A stretch of 39,308 nucleotides of DNA from Geobacter sp. UBA1603. Lineage in GTDB: Bacteria > Desulfobacterota > Desulfuromonadia > Geobacterales > Pseudopelobacteraceae. A program made the position numbers and the translations under genes. Location of the stretch: assembly GCA_002322035.1 (NCBI GenBank), contig DCNF01000056.1:62062-101369 (forward strand), read 5' to 3'. The notes under the pieces are model-generated. The model saw only the letters and a program-made list of their open reading frames with translations, ran no database searches and was not told the origin of the DNA. Position 1 is the stretch's first letter; each line of letters opens with the position of its first letter. Of this stretch, positions 31,543 to 39,308 are shown piece after piece.

Positions 31543-33387
31543 ATGATCTCCATTATTGTTTACGGAAGAAATGATTCCTACGGCTACAACCTGCCCAAAC
31601 GGGCGGCATTGAGCATCAATTGCATTGCCCATATCCTTGATGCCCCGGATGACGAGATCATTTTTGTCGATTGCAACACTCCGGATGATATTCCCACCTT
31701 TCCGGAATCTATTGCCGATACTTTGACAAACCGTGCCAAGGAACTCCTGCGAATTTTACGAGTGCGGCCTGAACAGTATGAGCGAGGCAAGAACGGCGCA
31801 AAATTCAAGGTGCTGGAACCGTTGTGCCGCAATATTGCCATCCGTCGCAGCAATCCAGCCAACCGCTGGATCCTCAATACCAATACCGACATGGTATTCA
31901 CCCCTCTCCAGCCAGATCTATCCCTATCACGTATTGTCGCCGATTTGCCGGATGGTTTTTACGAACTGCCACGTTTTGAGATGCCCGAATCTTTATGGGA
32001 ATCTGTAGATCGAATGAACCCAGAAACAATTATTTCCGACTTTAAAAAGTGGGGATTGAGGCTTCATCTCAATGAAATAATTACCTCGGTAAAGGAAACG
32101 ATTTTCGATGGGCCGGGAGATTTTCAATTAAGCCTGCGCAGTCAATTATTTCAAATTTATGGAATGAATGAGCAAATGGTTCTGGGATGGCATGTAGATA
32201 CAAATCTCTGTAAACGGATGTGGCTTTTAAATGGAGAAACATCAACAATTCTGGATAAACTTTACGCATTCCACTGTGACCACACACGAATACAGACAGT
32301 GTATCATGCTGGGGGGACTTCGACTGAAAACAGTCTTGATGCCTTTTTTGCAAATGTAAAAACACCGTACGTCCCTGATCAGTCTGAAACTTGGGGAATG
32401 CCTTATGAAGAAATAGAAGAATTTCGTTTAGATGATGAATTTCGCACTTCATTGTTGCTTGAAAAAATTCTTCCTGGCATGGAGCATCCAATAACAGGAA
32501 TGTCGGTATCCGAGAGTCCCTTCGATGCCGGCTTGTATTATGACGACAATCATGTTTTCCCATATCTTTCTGATTGTATTGCAAATATTCAGCCATCCTC
32601 GAATGTCGGATATATTGGCAGCAATAGGCGATTGATTCATATGCTTGCTGAATTCAGACACTTGGCAGGCCATTCAGGGCACATTTTATGCGACGTGAGC
32701 CTGATTGGAGGTACAGATAATTTGTTTCCTTTTCGTTGTTGTTCAGGCGAAGAAATATACCATAAGTGCAGTACGTTTATTTTTGACTTCTCGATGAAAC
32801 ATTTGCCCACAACAATGATGCGTGGGTTTGTAGTACCTGCAAAATGCATTGAGGTTTTTGAATTTGCCCGGTTCATGGTTGAAACCATCAAAATGTACAG
32901 CCGTAACGAGAAGGAGATGGTTGAAAATAAAAAGTTACTTAGACGATTTATATTTGTTGGATGTCACGGCTCACGATTTGAACACCTTATTCAACAATTA
33001 TTCGTATGCACCATGACCCCAGTCAGCACCTATATTAAATGTGGGTTTATCAGAGATGATGGGTGTAATATTTTATTCCCTATCATGCCTCTGCATGCCT
33101 ATGTAATTGGTGCATATAAAGAGGATTATATGGAATGGCTGTCTGTTCACCTTGGATATGAGGTGTCTCGCCAAGGTTATGAGGAGGCAGAAGGTGTTTT
33201 CAACCGATTTGTTGGTGAGAGTGATAACGCGAAAGCGCTAGAAGCCTTGCACCTATTGAAAACATCCGACGTGGGGCGCGCATTGCTGGAATTAAAAATA
33301 ATGATCGCTGAGTTGGATGGCTTAACAGCCCTAGCAGACAGGATGAAACTTGTTATTCAGCATACGGGGTCCAATATATACCAATGA
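31543..33387 (+). CDS. Large protein with GT-A-like N-terminus, family unknown
   Basis: 614 residues. The N-terminal 150 read like a GT-A nucleotide-sugar domain: ISIIVYGRNDSYGYN, DDEIIFVDCNTPDD, NRWILNTNTDMVFTPL (a DxD-like TNTDM). The middle part (GWHVDTNLCKRMWLLNG) fits an acceptor side. From about 350 on a second, separate region (VGYIGSNRRLIHML, LRRFIFVGCHGSRFEHLIQQL) has no family I know and looks Rossmann-like. TGGAGG precedes the ATG. This gene is clearly richer in A/T than those upstream of 26000, in line with transfer. It overlaps the next gene by four bases, so it is translated with the GT-TPR-GT2 protein. Confidence 0.65.
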   Translation: MISIIVYGRNDSYGYNLPKRAALSINCIAHILDAPDDEIIFVDCNTPDDIPTFPESIADTLTNRAKELLRILRVRPEQYERGKNGAKFKVLEPLCRNIAIRRSNPANRWILNTNTDMVFTPLQPDLSLSRIVADLPDGFYELPRFEMPESLWESVDRMNPETIISDFKKWGLRLHLNEIITSVKETIFDGPGDFQLSLRSQLFQIYGMNEQMVLGWHVDTNLCKRMWLLNGETSTILDKLYAFHCDHTRIQTVYHAGGTSTENSLDAFFANVKTPYVPDQSETWGMPYEEIEEFRLDDEFRTSLLLEKILPGMEHPITGMSVSESPFDAGLYYDDNHVFPYLSDCIANIQPSSNVGYIGSNRRLIHMLAEFRHLAGHSGHILCDVSLIGGTDNLFPFRCCSGEEIYHKCSTFIFDFSMKHLPTTMMRGFVVPAKCIEVFEFARFMVETIKMYSRNEKEMVENKKLLRRFIFVGCHGSRFEHLIQQLFVCTMTPVSTYIKCGFIRDDGCNILFPIMPLHAYVIGAYKEDYMEWLSVHLGYEVSRQGYEEAEGVFNRFVGESDNAKALEALHLLKTSDVGRALLELKIMIAELDGLTALADRMKLVIQHTGSNIYQ

Positions 33388-36365
33388 AAAATGAAACGGC
33401 AAAACACCTCGTCACTATATTTACAATCCCTAAACCCTTTATCGGCCTAATAGGTATTATCCAGCGGAATGCCATTCAAAGCTGGATTACAAGAAGCGCT
33501 CGTCCCGATGTCATACTTTTGGGGAGCGAGGAAGGTGTTGCCGGGATCGCCCAGGAGTTCGGTTTAAGGCATGTTCCGGATATCAAGGTAAATGAATTCG
33601 GGACACCGCTGATCGATTTTGCTTTTGAAACGGCCCAGCGTCTCTCAAATTCGGATCTTATGGCATATGTTAATGCCGATATTATTCTTTTGGATAGCTT
33701 CTTTAACAATTTAGATTATTTGTCACTGTTAGATCATTCGGCTCTTATGGTTGGTCGACGCCATGACCTTATGATGTGGGAACCGGTCGATTTCAGCAAT
33801 CCTGAATGGAGTCAACTTATTGAGAAAGAGGCTCTTCATAATGGCTTGCTGGATGCCAGTTCCGGCATTGACTATTTCGTGTTTAAGAAGGGGCTTTATC
33901 AAAATATTCCACCGTTTGCGGTCGGCCGCACTTACTGGGATAATTGGCTGCTCTGGTATGCCAAGCGGTTCGGTTCGGCATTAATAGATGCAACCCGCCG
34001 TATCATGATCGTTCATCAGGAACACCCCTATACTCACAAAAAGGGGGGGGTGAAAGAAATCTGGAATGGTATTGAGGCACAACGTAATTATCTTCTGTCA
34101 CAAGGGTGTTCTGCCACGATAAACGATTCGACCCACTGTCTCGATGATCAGGGAATTGTTCCCATTTACGAATCATATCGCTTGCCGGAAACCATGTTGC
34201 AGGATGTGTTTGATTTCAAATACCGGCAGTCGGTGGAGGCATATTTCAGAGGCGAATACGAAATAGCTCTTGATCTGCTTGAATACATTAGGCTCTGGGC
34301 AAGGGACAACATTATTCCTGAAGGGTACCGGCCGCACCTATCAAAAGTTCTTCTCGCGCTTGGTGAGCCTGTCGGGAATAAGGGCCAGAATGAAAAGTTG
34401 CCCAACAACCTGATCCTGGAAACGGCTTTGCAGGATGCTCGAAAGGAAGCCAGGCAAGGCAAAATTGATAGGGCAGTAGAAATTATTCTGCGGCAGGCAA
34501 TCAGTGTTAACTCACAATCTCCCCTGCCTTACGTTGAACTTGCTGAATTGCTGGTCTCCGCCAAGCGCTACGAGGATGCCATGCAGGTTCTCCCAGAGGT
34601 CCCGGAAAATACCGACCGGATCTGGATGTGCGAGATCGCTGCCATCTGCCACGCTGCGCTGGGTGAGGAACAGCAGGCCGAGGCCGCTGCCATGGCTGTT
34701 TTACAGCAGAAAGGAGACCGGGCTCGGCCGCTTGAGGTTTTGGGAATGCTGGCTGCCCGACGCGGTACTATTGCGGCGGCTTATGAGTTTCTTCAGCGTG
34801 CTGCCACGGCTGATTCGTGCCGTGGTGAGGCTTTGCTGGCTCTGGGAATGCTCACCTGGAACAGCGGTGAGTTGGAGGCAGGTTATCAGTTGTTCCGTCA
34901 GAGTCTTGTACTTTCTCCACTTAATGCCGATGCAGCATCAATCCTGCATGACGCAGCACGGCGCTTGTCACATCTTTCTGAATTTGTAGATCTAATGCAC
35001 GATTTACTGTCTCAGTTCCCGGATGTCAGACATCTTATAATGGCGTTTTCAGAGGCACTCGCCGAATCAGGACAGATAAAGTTGGCACTGGCGCAGTTGG
35101 AAGATGGAATAGTACGGATTGGCTGTGATGACGAGCTGCTGGATAAGGCCCTTGATTTGAGGAAACAGTGTGGCCCACACAGAGGAAGTCGTTTTGGTGG
35201 CCTTCCGGCCGTATCTCTTTGCATGATTGTTAGGGACGAATGCACTAATCTGCAGCACTGCCTTTCCAGTACAAGGCCAGTAGTGGATGAAATCATTATT
35301 GTTGATACTGGTTCGATAGACAGAACCGCTGATGTTGCTACAGTGTTCGGAGCTAAGGTGTATCACTACACATGGGCCAACGATTTTTCCGCTGCCCGTA
35401 ATTTCGCTTTGGCCCAAGCTACCGGAGAATTGGTATTCGTGCTTGATGCTGACGAAGTCTTGTCCGAAAGTGATTTTCAACGGTTCGCCCAGACATTGCA
35501 GTCATCTGCCGGCAAAATGGTCGCCTGGAGCGTCACGACCAGAAATTATTCCAACCGCCCAGAGAGTGAGGGATGGCTGACCAATGACGGAACCGGTGGT
35601 GAGCGGGAGCAGGGAGATGGTTGGTATCCGAGCTGTAAAGTCAGGTTATTTCCGAACTCGTCCTTAATTCGTTTTCATGGTGACATCCATGAAATGGTAG
35701 AACCAGATCTGCGGCATCATGGTATTCCGATTGAGCACGCTGATTTTGTCGTTCACCATTATGGTGAACTGGATGAAAAAGACCAGAAGGCCAAACAGCT
35801 TCGCTATTATCAAATGGGGAAAACCAAGCTTGCCGGGCGGCCAAATGATCAAGTAGCGCTTGCTGAACTGGCATTGCAGGCTGGGCAGCTTGGTTTTTTT
35901 GAAGAAGCCATTGAATATTGGGACCGTCTGCTGGCCTCTGGCGCCGCTGTTCGTGACGTTTACTTCAATCGCTCCTACGCTCTTATGGGGCTCCATCGTT
36001 ATGTCGATGCCCTGGCATCGGCCGAAAAGGCGCTTGAGCTTGATCCGGACCACAAAGAGTCTCAATTGAATGCGGCTCTATGTGAACTGCATACGGGAAA
36101 TTCTGAGAGCGCCTGTCAACGGGTTGACAGCCTGTCGGATCAACATCGGGAATGGCCACTTCTTACTGCATTAAGGCTGGCGCTGACGGTGATCTCCGGT
36201 GAAAGCCGGACAGCATCGGCTTGCCATGCGGATTTGTGCAGGCAAGGTTACGGAGTTGATGCCTATTTGGAGCAGCTTCAAAACTCCCTTATCTTGGCCG
36301 GTCAGCCGATTTTTGCCGGACAACTGGCAATATGGGTAAAAGGTGTTAGCCGCAGTGGCATGTAG
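33384..36365 (+). CDS. GT-A + TPR + GT2 + TPR multi-domain glycosyltransferase
   Basis: 993 residues. (a) 1-280: GT-A-like domain (LVTIFTIPKPFIGL, LMAYVNADIILLDSF with a NAD-I divalent-ion motif, YWDNWLLWYAKRFGSALIDAT). (b) about 330-600: TPR-like helices. (c) about 610-830: GT2 domain, VSLCMIVRDECTNLQHCL, EIIIVDTGSIDRTADVA, NDFSAARNFAL, ELVFVLDADEVLSESDF and WYPSCKVRLFPN with FHGDIHEMV, as in many TPR-coupled family 2 enzymes. (d) 840 onward: further TPR units (DVYFNRSYALMGLHRYVDALASAEKALELDPDHKES). Two catalytic domains in one chain suggest successive sugar transfers. ATG overlaps the previous stop (ATGA). An eight-G tract falls at codons 220-222. Confidence 0.85.
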   Translation: MKNETAKHLVTIFTIPKPFIGLIGIIQRNAIQSWITRSARPDVILLGSEEGVAGIAQEFGLRHVPDIKVNEFGTPLIDFAFETAQRLSNSDLMAYVNADIILLDSFFNNLDYLSLLDHSALMVGRRHDLMMWEPVDFSNPEWSQLIEKEALHNGLLDASSGIDYFVFKKGLYQNIPPFAVGRTYWDNWLLWYAKRFGSALIDATRRIMIVHQEHPYTHKKGGVKEIWNGIEAQRNYLLSQGCSATINDSTHCLDDQGIVPIYESYRLPETMLQDVFDFKYRQSVEAYFRGEYEIALDLLEYIRLWARDNIIPEGYRPHLSKVLLALGEPVGNKGQNEKLPNNLILETALQDARKEARQGKIDRAVEIILRQAISVNSQSPLPYVELAELLVSAKRYEDAMQVLPEVPENTDRIWMCEIAAICHAALGEEQQAEAAAMAVLQQKGDRARPLEVLGMLAARRGTIAAAYEFLQRAATADSCRGEALLALGMLTWNSGELEAGYQLFRQSLVLSPLNADAASILHDAARRLSHLSEFVDLMHDLLSQFPDVRHLIMAFSEALAESGQIKLALAQLEDGIVRIGCDDELLDKALDLRKQCGPHRGSRFGGLPAVSLCMIVRDECTNLQHCLSSTRPVVDEIIIVDTGSIDRTADVATVFGAKVYHYTWANDFSAARNFALAQATGELVFVLDADEVLSESDFQRFAQTLQSSAGKMVAWSVTTRNYSNRPESEGWLTNDGTGGEREQGDGWYPSCKVRLFPNSSLIRFHGDIHEMVEPDLRHHGIPIEHADFVVHHYGELDEKDQKAKQLRYYQMGKTKLAGRPNDQVALAELALQAGQLGFFEEAIEYWDRLLASGAAVRDVYFNRSYALMGLHRYVDALASAEKALELDPDHKESQLNAALCELHTGNSESACQRVDSLSDQHREWPLLTALRLALTVISGESRTASACHADLCRQGYGVDAYLEQLQNSLILAGQPIFAGQLAIWVKGVSRSGM
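34043..34050 (+). repeat. Eight-G homopolymer inside the 993-residue glycosyltransferase gene
   Basis: Eight G follow AAAAA in the K-K-G-G-V codons near residue 220. A length change would truncate the protein before its TPR and GT2 parts. Confidence 0.6.
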
Positions 36366-38253
36366 CATATCGTCACAATTGCAGAGCGTGCTGTCATTGG
36401 CCGATCGTGCCTTTGAAAACCAGAGCTATTCAGATGCTTACGGTTATTACTGCTCATCGCTTTCCATGTCGGCGGACAACCCGGAGGGGCTGACCGGTAA
36501 AGCACTCTGCCTGTTTTACCTTGGCCGGTACAATGAGGCGATTCCAGTCTTTAAACAACTGTTGCTTTTGATGCCTGATTCGGAACAGCTATCGTTTTTT
36601 CTGGCAGAGTCTTTAGTTGCTTTCGGAGAAATGGATCAAGCCGAGGTAGTTCTAATTCAGTTGCTTAGACAATTTCCAGACCGTCATCAGGCTTTGCTCT
36701 TTCTTGGCCGCCTCCGTTTTGAGAAGGGCAACTACAGTGATTCATATGAAAGCTTTTCTGAAGTGCTGCGCAGGGAGCCTGACAATGCCGAGGCTTTGAT
36801 GTTTTTGGGGCATATTCTTATCAAGTACCAGCAGTTTCATGATGCACATGCCTGTTTTAAAAAAGCGTATTCTCTGAACCCCAGCAATATCCAACTGAAT
36901 GAACAGATTGCTTGGCTGCTCAGGTTGATCGGGGCTCACCATGAATCTCTGGATTGGTACAGAAGTGTACTTGTTAATCATCCCCGGCACACCGGGCTTG
37001 TTTCATGTTACCTCTTTCAGCTGAATTTCTGCCATGGTATTGCACCGGAGTATATCGCTGCCGAACATCGTCGTCTGGCCTCACGGTATTGCGGCAAAGT
37101 GGATGTGGGTCAACTCGCTGCTATCCATAAACAGAGCAAAATCCATGTTGGTTATATTTCCGGCGATTTCCACACCAATTCGGTCTCCTATTTTATGGAA
37201 CCGATCCTGAAAAATCATGATCATAAAAAGTTTGAGGTGTTCTGCTATTCGTTCGGTCCGATGAATGACGATACCACCAGTCGTTTGAAGCTAATGACAA
37301 ACCTATGGCGTGATGTCTCAACAGAATCACAGGCATTGCTTTCAGAGCAGATCGTGAGGGATGGAATCCATGTCCTTGTTGATTTGACCGGTCATTCAGG
37401 AGGCAACCGTCTTGGTGTTTTTGCAGTTCGTTCTGCTCCCGTGCAGGTTTCCTGGATCGGGTATCCCAATACCACGGGTCTTTCTGAAATGGATTATTAC
37501 ATCACTGATAATGTCTGCGACCCTCCTGGCATGACCGAACACCTCTACAGTGAACGTCTCTGGCGCCTCCCACGGATATTTTGCAGTTATTTACCGCCGA
37601 TGGAATTTCCAGCGGTTACGACTCCGCCCTTCAAATCCAACGGATATATTACATTCGGCAGTTTCAACAATTTTGCCAAGGTCACCACAGCCCAGATCAG
37701 CCTCTGGGCGCAGGTGCTGCGCCGGGTTCCCGGTTCCCGGCTCTACCTGAAAAGCATGGCACTTGGTGATCAATCGGTGCGACAGGAGGTCTTGTCCCGA
37801 TTTGAATCTGAAGATGTTGAGGCGAGCCGTATTACTATGCGGGTTGTAACGGCCACCCCCTTGGAGCATCTTCAGGAGTACGGTAAGGTTGATATCTCTT
37901 TTGACACCTTCCCCTATCATGGCACCACAACCACCTGTGAAGCTCTCTGGATGGGTACTCCCGTGATCACGCTCTGCGGTGATACTCATGTTTCCCGTGT
38001 GGGGGTTTCATTGCTACAGTCTGTTGGCTGCCCGGATCTAGTCGCCCATACTCCTGAAGATTATGTGGAGAAGGCAGTTCTCCTCGCCTTTGCTCCTGAA
38101 CGGCTTGTGTGTCTACGCAGTGAATTGAGGGGTATGATGGCTACGTCTCCTTTGATGGACGGAGCCGGCGTGACCAGAGAACTGGAAGAAGCGTTCAGAT
38201 GCATGGTCGAGGAAAAGTGCTGCGAGAAAGGTGAATTTGCACGCAATGTATGA
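36343..38253 (+). CDS. TPR protein with O-GlcNAc transferase-like (GT41) domain
   Basis: 636 residues: TPRs over about 20-230 (for example YNEAIPVFKQLLLLMPDSEQ, YSDSYESFSEVLRREPDNAEAL), then a GT41/SPINDLY-like domain: KIHVGYISGDFHTNSVSYFM, VLVDLTGHSGGNRLGVFAVR, PVQVSWIGYPNTTGLSEMDYY, YITFGSFNNFAKVT, DISFDTFPYHGTTTTCEALW and GTPVITLCGDTHVSRVG. Such enzymes transfer a sugar from a UDP-sugar to Ser/Thr of proteins; in bacteria known targets include flagellins and adhesins (family knowledge). The start is uncertain: GTG 36343 or GTG 36355, the latter ten bases after AAAAGGTG. It overlaps the previous gene by a few codons. Confidence 0.88.
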   Translation: MLAAVACSISSQLQSVLSLADRAFENQSYSDAYGYYCSSLSMSADNPEGLTGKALCLFYLGRYNEAIPVFKQLLLLMPDSEQLSFFLAESLVAFGEMDQAEVVLIQLLRQFPDRHQALLFLGRLRFEKGNYSDSYESFSEVLRREPDNAEALMFLGHILIKYQQFHDAHACFKKAYSLNPSNIQLNEQIAWLLRLIGAHHESLDWYRSVLVNHPRHTGLVSCYLFQLNFCHGIAPEYIAAEHRRLASRYCGKVDVGQLAAIHKQSKIHVGYISGDFHTNSVSYFMEPILKNHDHKKFEVFCYSFGPMNDDTTSRLKLMTNLWRDVSTESQALLSEQIVRDGIHVLVDLTGHSGGNRLGVFAVRSAPVQVSWIGYPNTTGLSEMDYYITDNVCDPPGMTEHLYSERLWRLPRIFCSYLPPMEFPAVTTPPFKSNGYITFGSFNNFAKVTTAQISLWAQVLRRVPGSRLYLKSMALGDQSVRQEVLSRFESEDVEASRITMRVVTATPLEHLQEYGKVDISFDTFPYHGTTTTCEALWMGTPVITLCGDTHVSRVGVSLLQSVGCPDLVAHTPEDYVEKAVLLAFAPERLVCLRSELRGMMATSPLMDGAGVTRELEEAFRCMVEEKCCEKGEFARNV

Positions 38254-39308
38254 GGGCAGGCGAGAATTGATTGCGCATGGTGACCGTTTGTTTGATCGTG
38301 GGGAGTATGTTCAAGCCCTCGAAAATTACGAACGAGCACTTGTCGATGACCAATCGGACCCAGAAGGTTTGACAGGTAAAGCGTTATCTCTGGTTCATCT
38401 GGGTCGACATGAACAGGCGATTCCGGTCTTTAAACATTTGTTGCCTTTGATGCCAGATTCGGAGCAGGTCGTGATTCTGCTGGCCGAATCACTGGTTTTT
38501 GTCGGCAAGTCCGCCGAGGCAGAAATGATCCTCGGTGATCTTCTGGCGCGTTTGCCCGACAGTGTGGTGGCCCTTAATCGCCTGGGGCGTCTATATTATG
38601 AAAATGAAAAGTACCCGGATGCAAATCGTGTTTTCACGACGGTGATCGAACTGGAACCACAGAATGTGGAAGCGCTGTCATACATGGGGCTGATGATGAT
38701 CAGGTTTTGCCAGTTCGACAATGCATTGACGGCGCTTTTGAGGGCTTATGAAAGGGAACCCCGTAATATTCTGGTTTTGAACAATCTTGGCCGGGCCTGT
38801 AAAATGATGGGACGACACAACGATGCTCTGGAGTGGTACGGCAAGGCTCTGGAAGTTGAGCCTGACAATGTGACGGTCGTAGGCAATTATCTCTTTGCAC
38901 TCAACTACTGCAACGGCCTCTTACCAGAATTTATCACTTCTGAGCATCGCCGGCTGGCACATGTCTATGCGAGGGGTGTTTCCCCACAAAAGGAGAAATT
39001 TTCTGTTTCAAGTAAGCGTGAGTTGCGCATCGGCTATCTGTCCGGCGACCTGTACACCCACTCAGTCGCTTATTTCATTGAGCCGATTTTGCAGCATCAC
39101 GATTACAACCGGTTTGAGGTGTATTGCTATTCGCTGGGCACCACCAGGGACGCCACTACCGAGCGGCTGAAAAGTCTCCCCTGTCACTGGCGTGACCTTG
39201 CCGGCTGTTCGCCGGAAATAGTTGCCAGGCTGGTACGAGACGACAGTATCGACATTCTGGTTGACCTGTCAGGCCATACGGCCGACAACCGTCTTGGTGT
39301 TTTTGCAG
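38246..39308 (+). CDS. Second TPR-GT41 protein, 3' end outside the window
   Basis: Open from ATG 38246 to the window end, 354 codons, no stop. The start overlaps the previous stop by eight bases (ATGTATGA). It is a paralogue of the gene before: a TPR part (QAIPVFKHLLPLMPDSEQ equals the corresponding repeat of the first copy nearly residue for residue), then RELRIGYLSGDLYTHSVAYFIEPIL and ILVDLSGHTADNRLGVFA, which are the first GT41 motifs. The catalytic half and end lie beyond the window, so activity cannot be judged. The tandem copy implies two acceptors, or a dimeric pair, as inference. Confidence 0.85.
   Translation, partial: MYEGRRELIAHGDRLFDRGEYVQALENYERALVDDQSDPEGLTGKALSLVHLGRHEQAIPVFKHLLPLMPDSEQVVILLAESLVFVGKSAEAEMILGDLLARLPDSVVALNRLGRLYYENEKYPDANRVFTTVIELEPQNVEALSYMGLMMIRFCQFDNALTALLRAYEREPRNILVLNNLGRACKMMGRHNDALEWYGKALEVEPDNVTVVGNYLFALNYCNGLLPEFITSEHRRLAHVYARGVSPQKEKFSVSSKRELRIGYLSGDLYTHSVAYFIEPILQHHDYNRFEVYCYSLGTTRDATTERLKSLPCHWRDLAGCSPEIVARLVRDDSIDILVDLSGHTADNRLGVFA

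Noticed and set aside
1..39308. CRISPR arrays, insertion sequences, tRNA or rRNA genes, cyclic di-GMP riboswitches
   Set aside because: No direct-repeat array, transposase frame, cloverleaf or GEMM-type consensus was seen on reading through the window.

Overview
The window looks like chromosome of a Gram-negative, cytochrome-using deltaproteobacterium, most likely Geobacteraceae or a close Desulfuromonadia relative. The basis is a c-type cytochrome (CxxCH), NosL-type lipoprotein-like copper proteins, an outer-membrane beta-barrel protein, an NtrC-type sigma54 activator with its kinase, many TPR proteins and fairly GC-rich coding. The genus assignment is inference, since no rRNA or other marker is present. 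I see no tRNA, rRNA, CRISPR array or insertion sequence, and no gene-free stretch longer than 300 bases. The longest is 2106-2395, which holds a possible coding remnant and a promoter.

Layout. (1) 80-7807, all plus strand: an exported metal/thiol/redox module. It contains a Cys-rich exported protein, a redoxin-like protein without a CXXC site, two NosL proteins, a 12-Cys repeat protein behind its own promoter, a 48-residue exported peptide, a cytochrome c fused to a periplasmic binding-protein domain, a small anchored protein, an FtsX-type permease, a LolD-like ATPase and an eight-helix membrane protein with an HHCPFC motif. Several of these genes overlap, which suggests one transport/redox machine, possibly for copper or a thiol compound. 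(2) 7849-15460: housekeeping genes. These are tatD, a family 2 glycosyltransferase, a gpmI-FAH hydrolase-cardiolipin synthase operon on the minus strand, ssb, and an ABC exporter half-transporter whose start appears to be non-AUG and whose first codons contain a terminator-like hairpin. (3) 15490-22503: an Omp85-like barrel with a lipobox, a sensor kinase/NtrC-type regulator pair, and two TPR proteins, the second made of three copies of one module. A strong terminator at 22537-22569 closes this part.

(4) 22699-39308 (runs off the edge): a cell-surface glycosylation or polysaccharide locus, all plus strand. It begins with a radical SAM enzyme, a UDP-sugar dehydrogenase, a methyltransferase and a truncated nitrilase-family remnant. 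From about 26300 the DNA becomes visibly richer in A/T. The following genes are mostly joined by 4-8 base overlaps: a carbamoyltransferase-methyltransferase fusion, an NAD-dependent epimerase, a GT4-like glycosyltransferase, a 614-residue protein of unknown family, a 993-residue GT-TPR-GT2 protein, and two tandem TPR-O-GlcNAc-transferase-like (GT41) proteins, the second cut by the window end. GT41-like enzymes with TPR scaffolds usually modify proteins, so flagellin, pilin or another surface protein is a plausible target. No acceptor gene is visible here.

Most noteworthy: the cytochrome c/binding-protein fusion with its FtsX/LolD partners; the carbamoyltransferase-methyltransferase fusion; the multi-domain glycosyltransferases; a nine-G tract where a one-base gain would fuse the epimerase and glycosyltransferase frames; and the hairpin inside the ABC exporter start.
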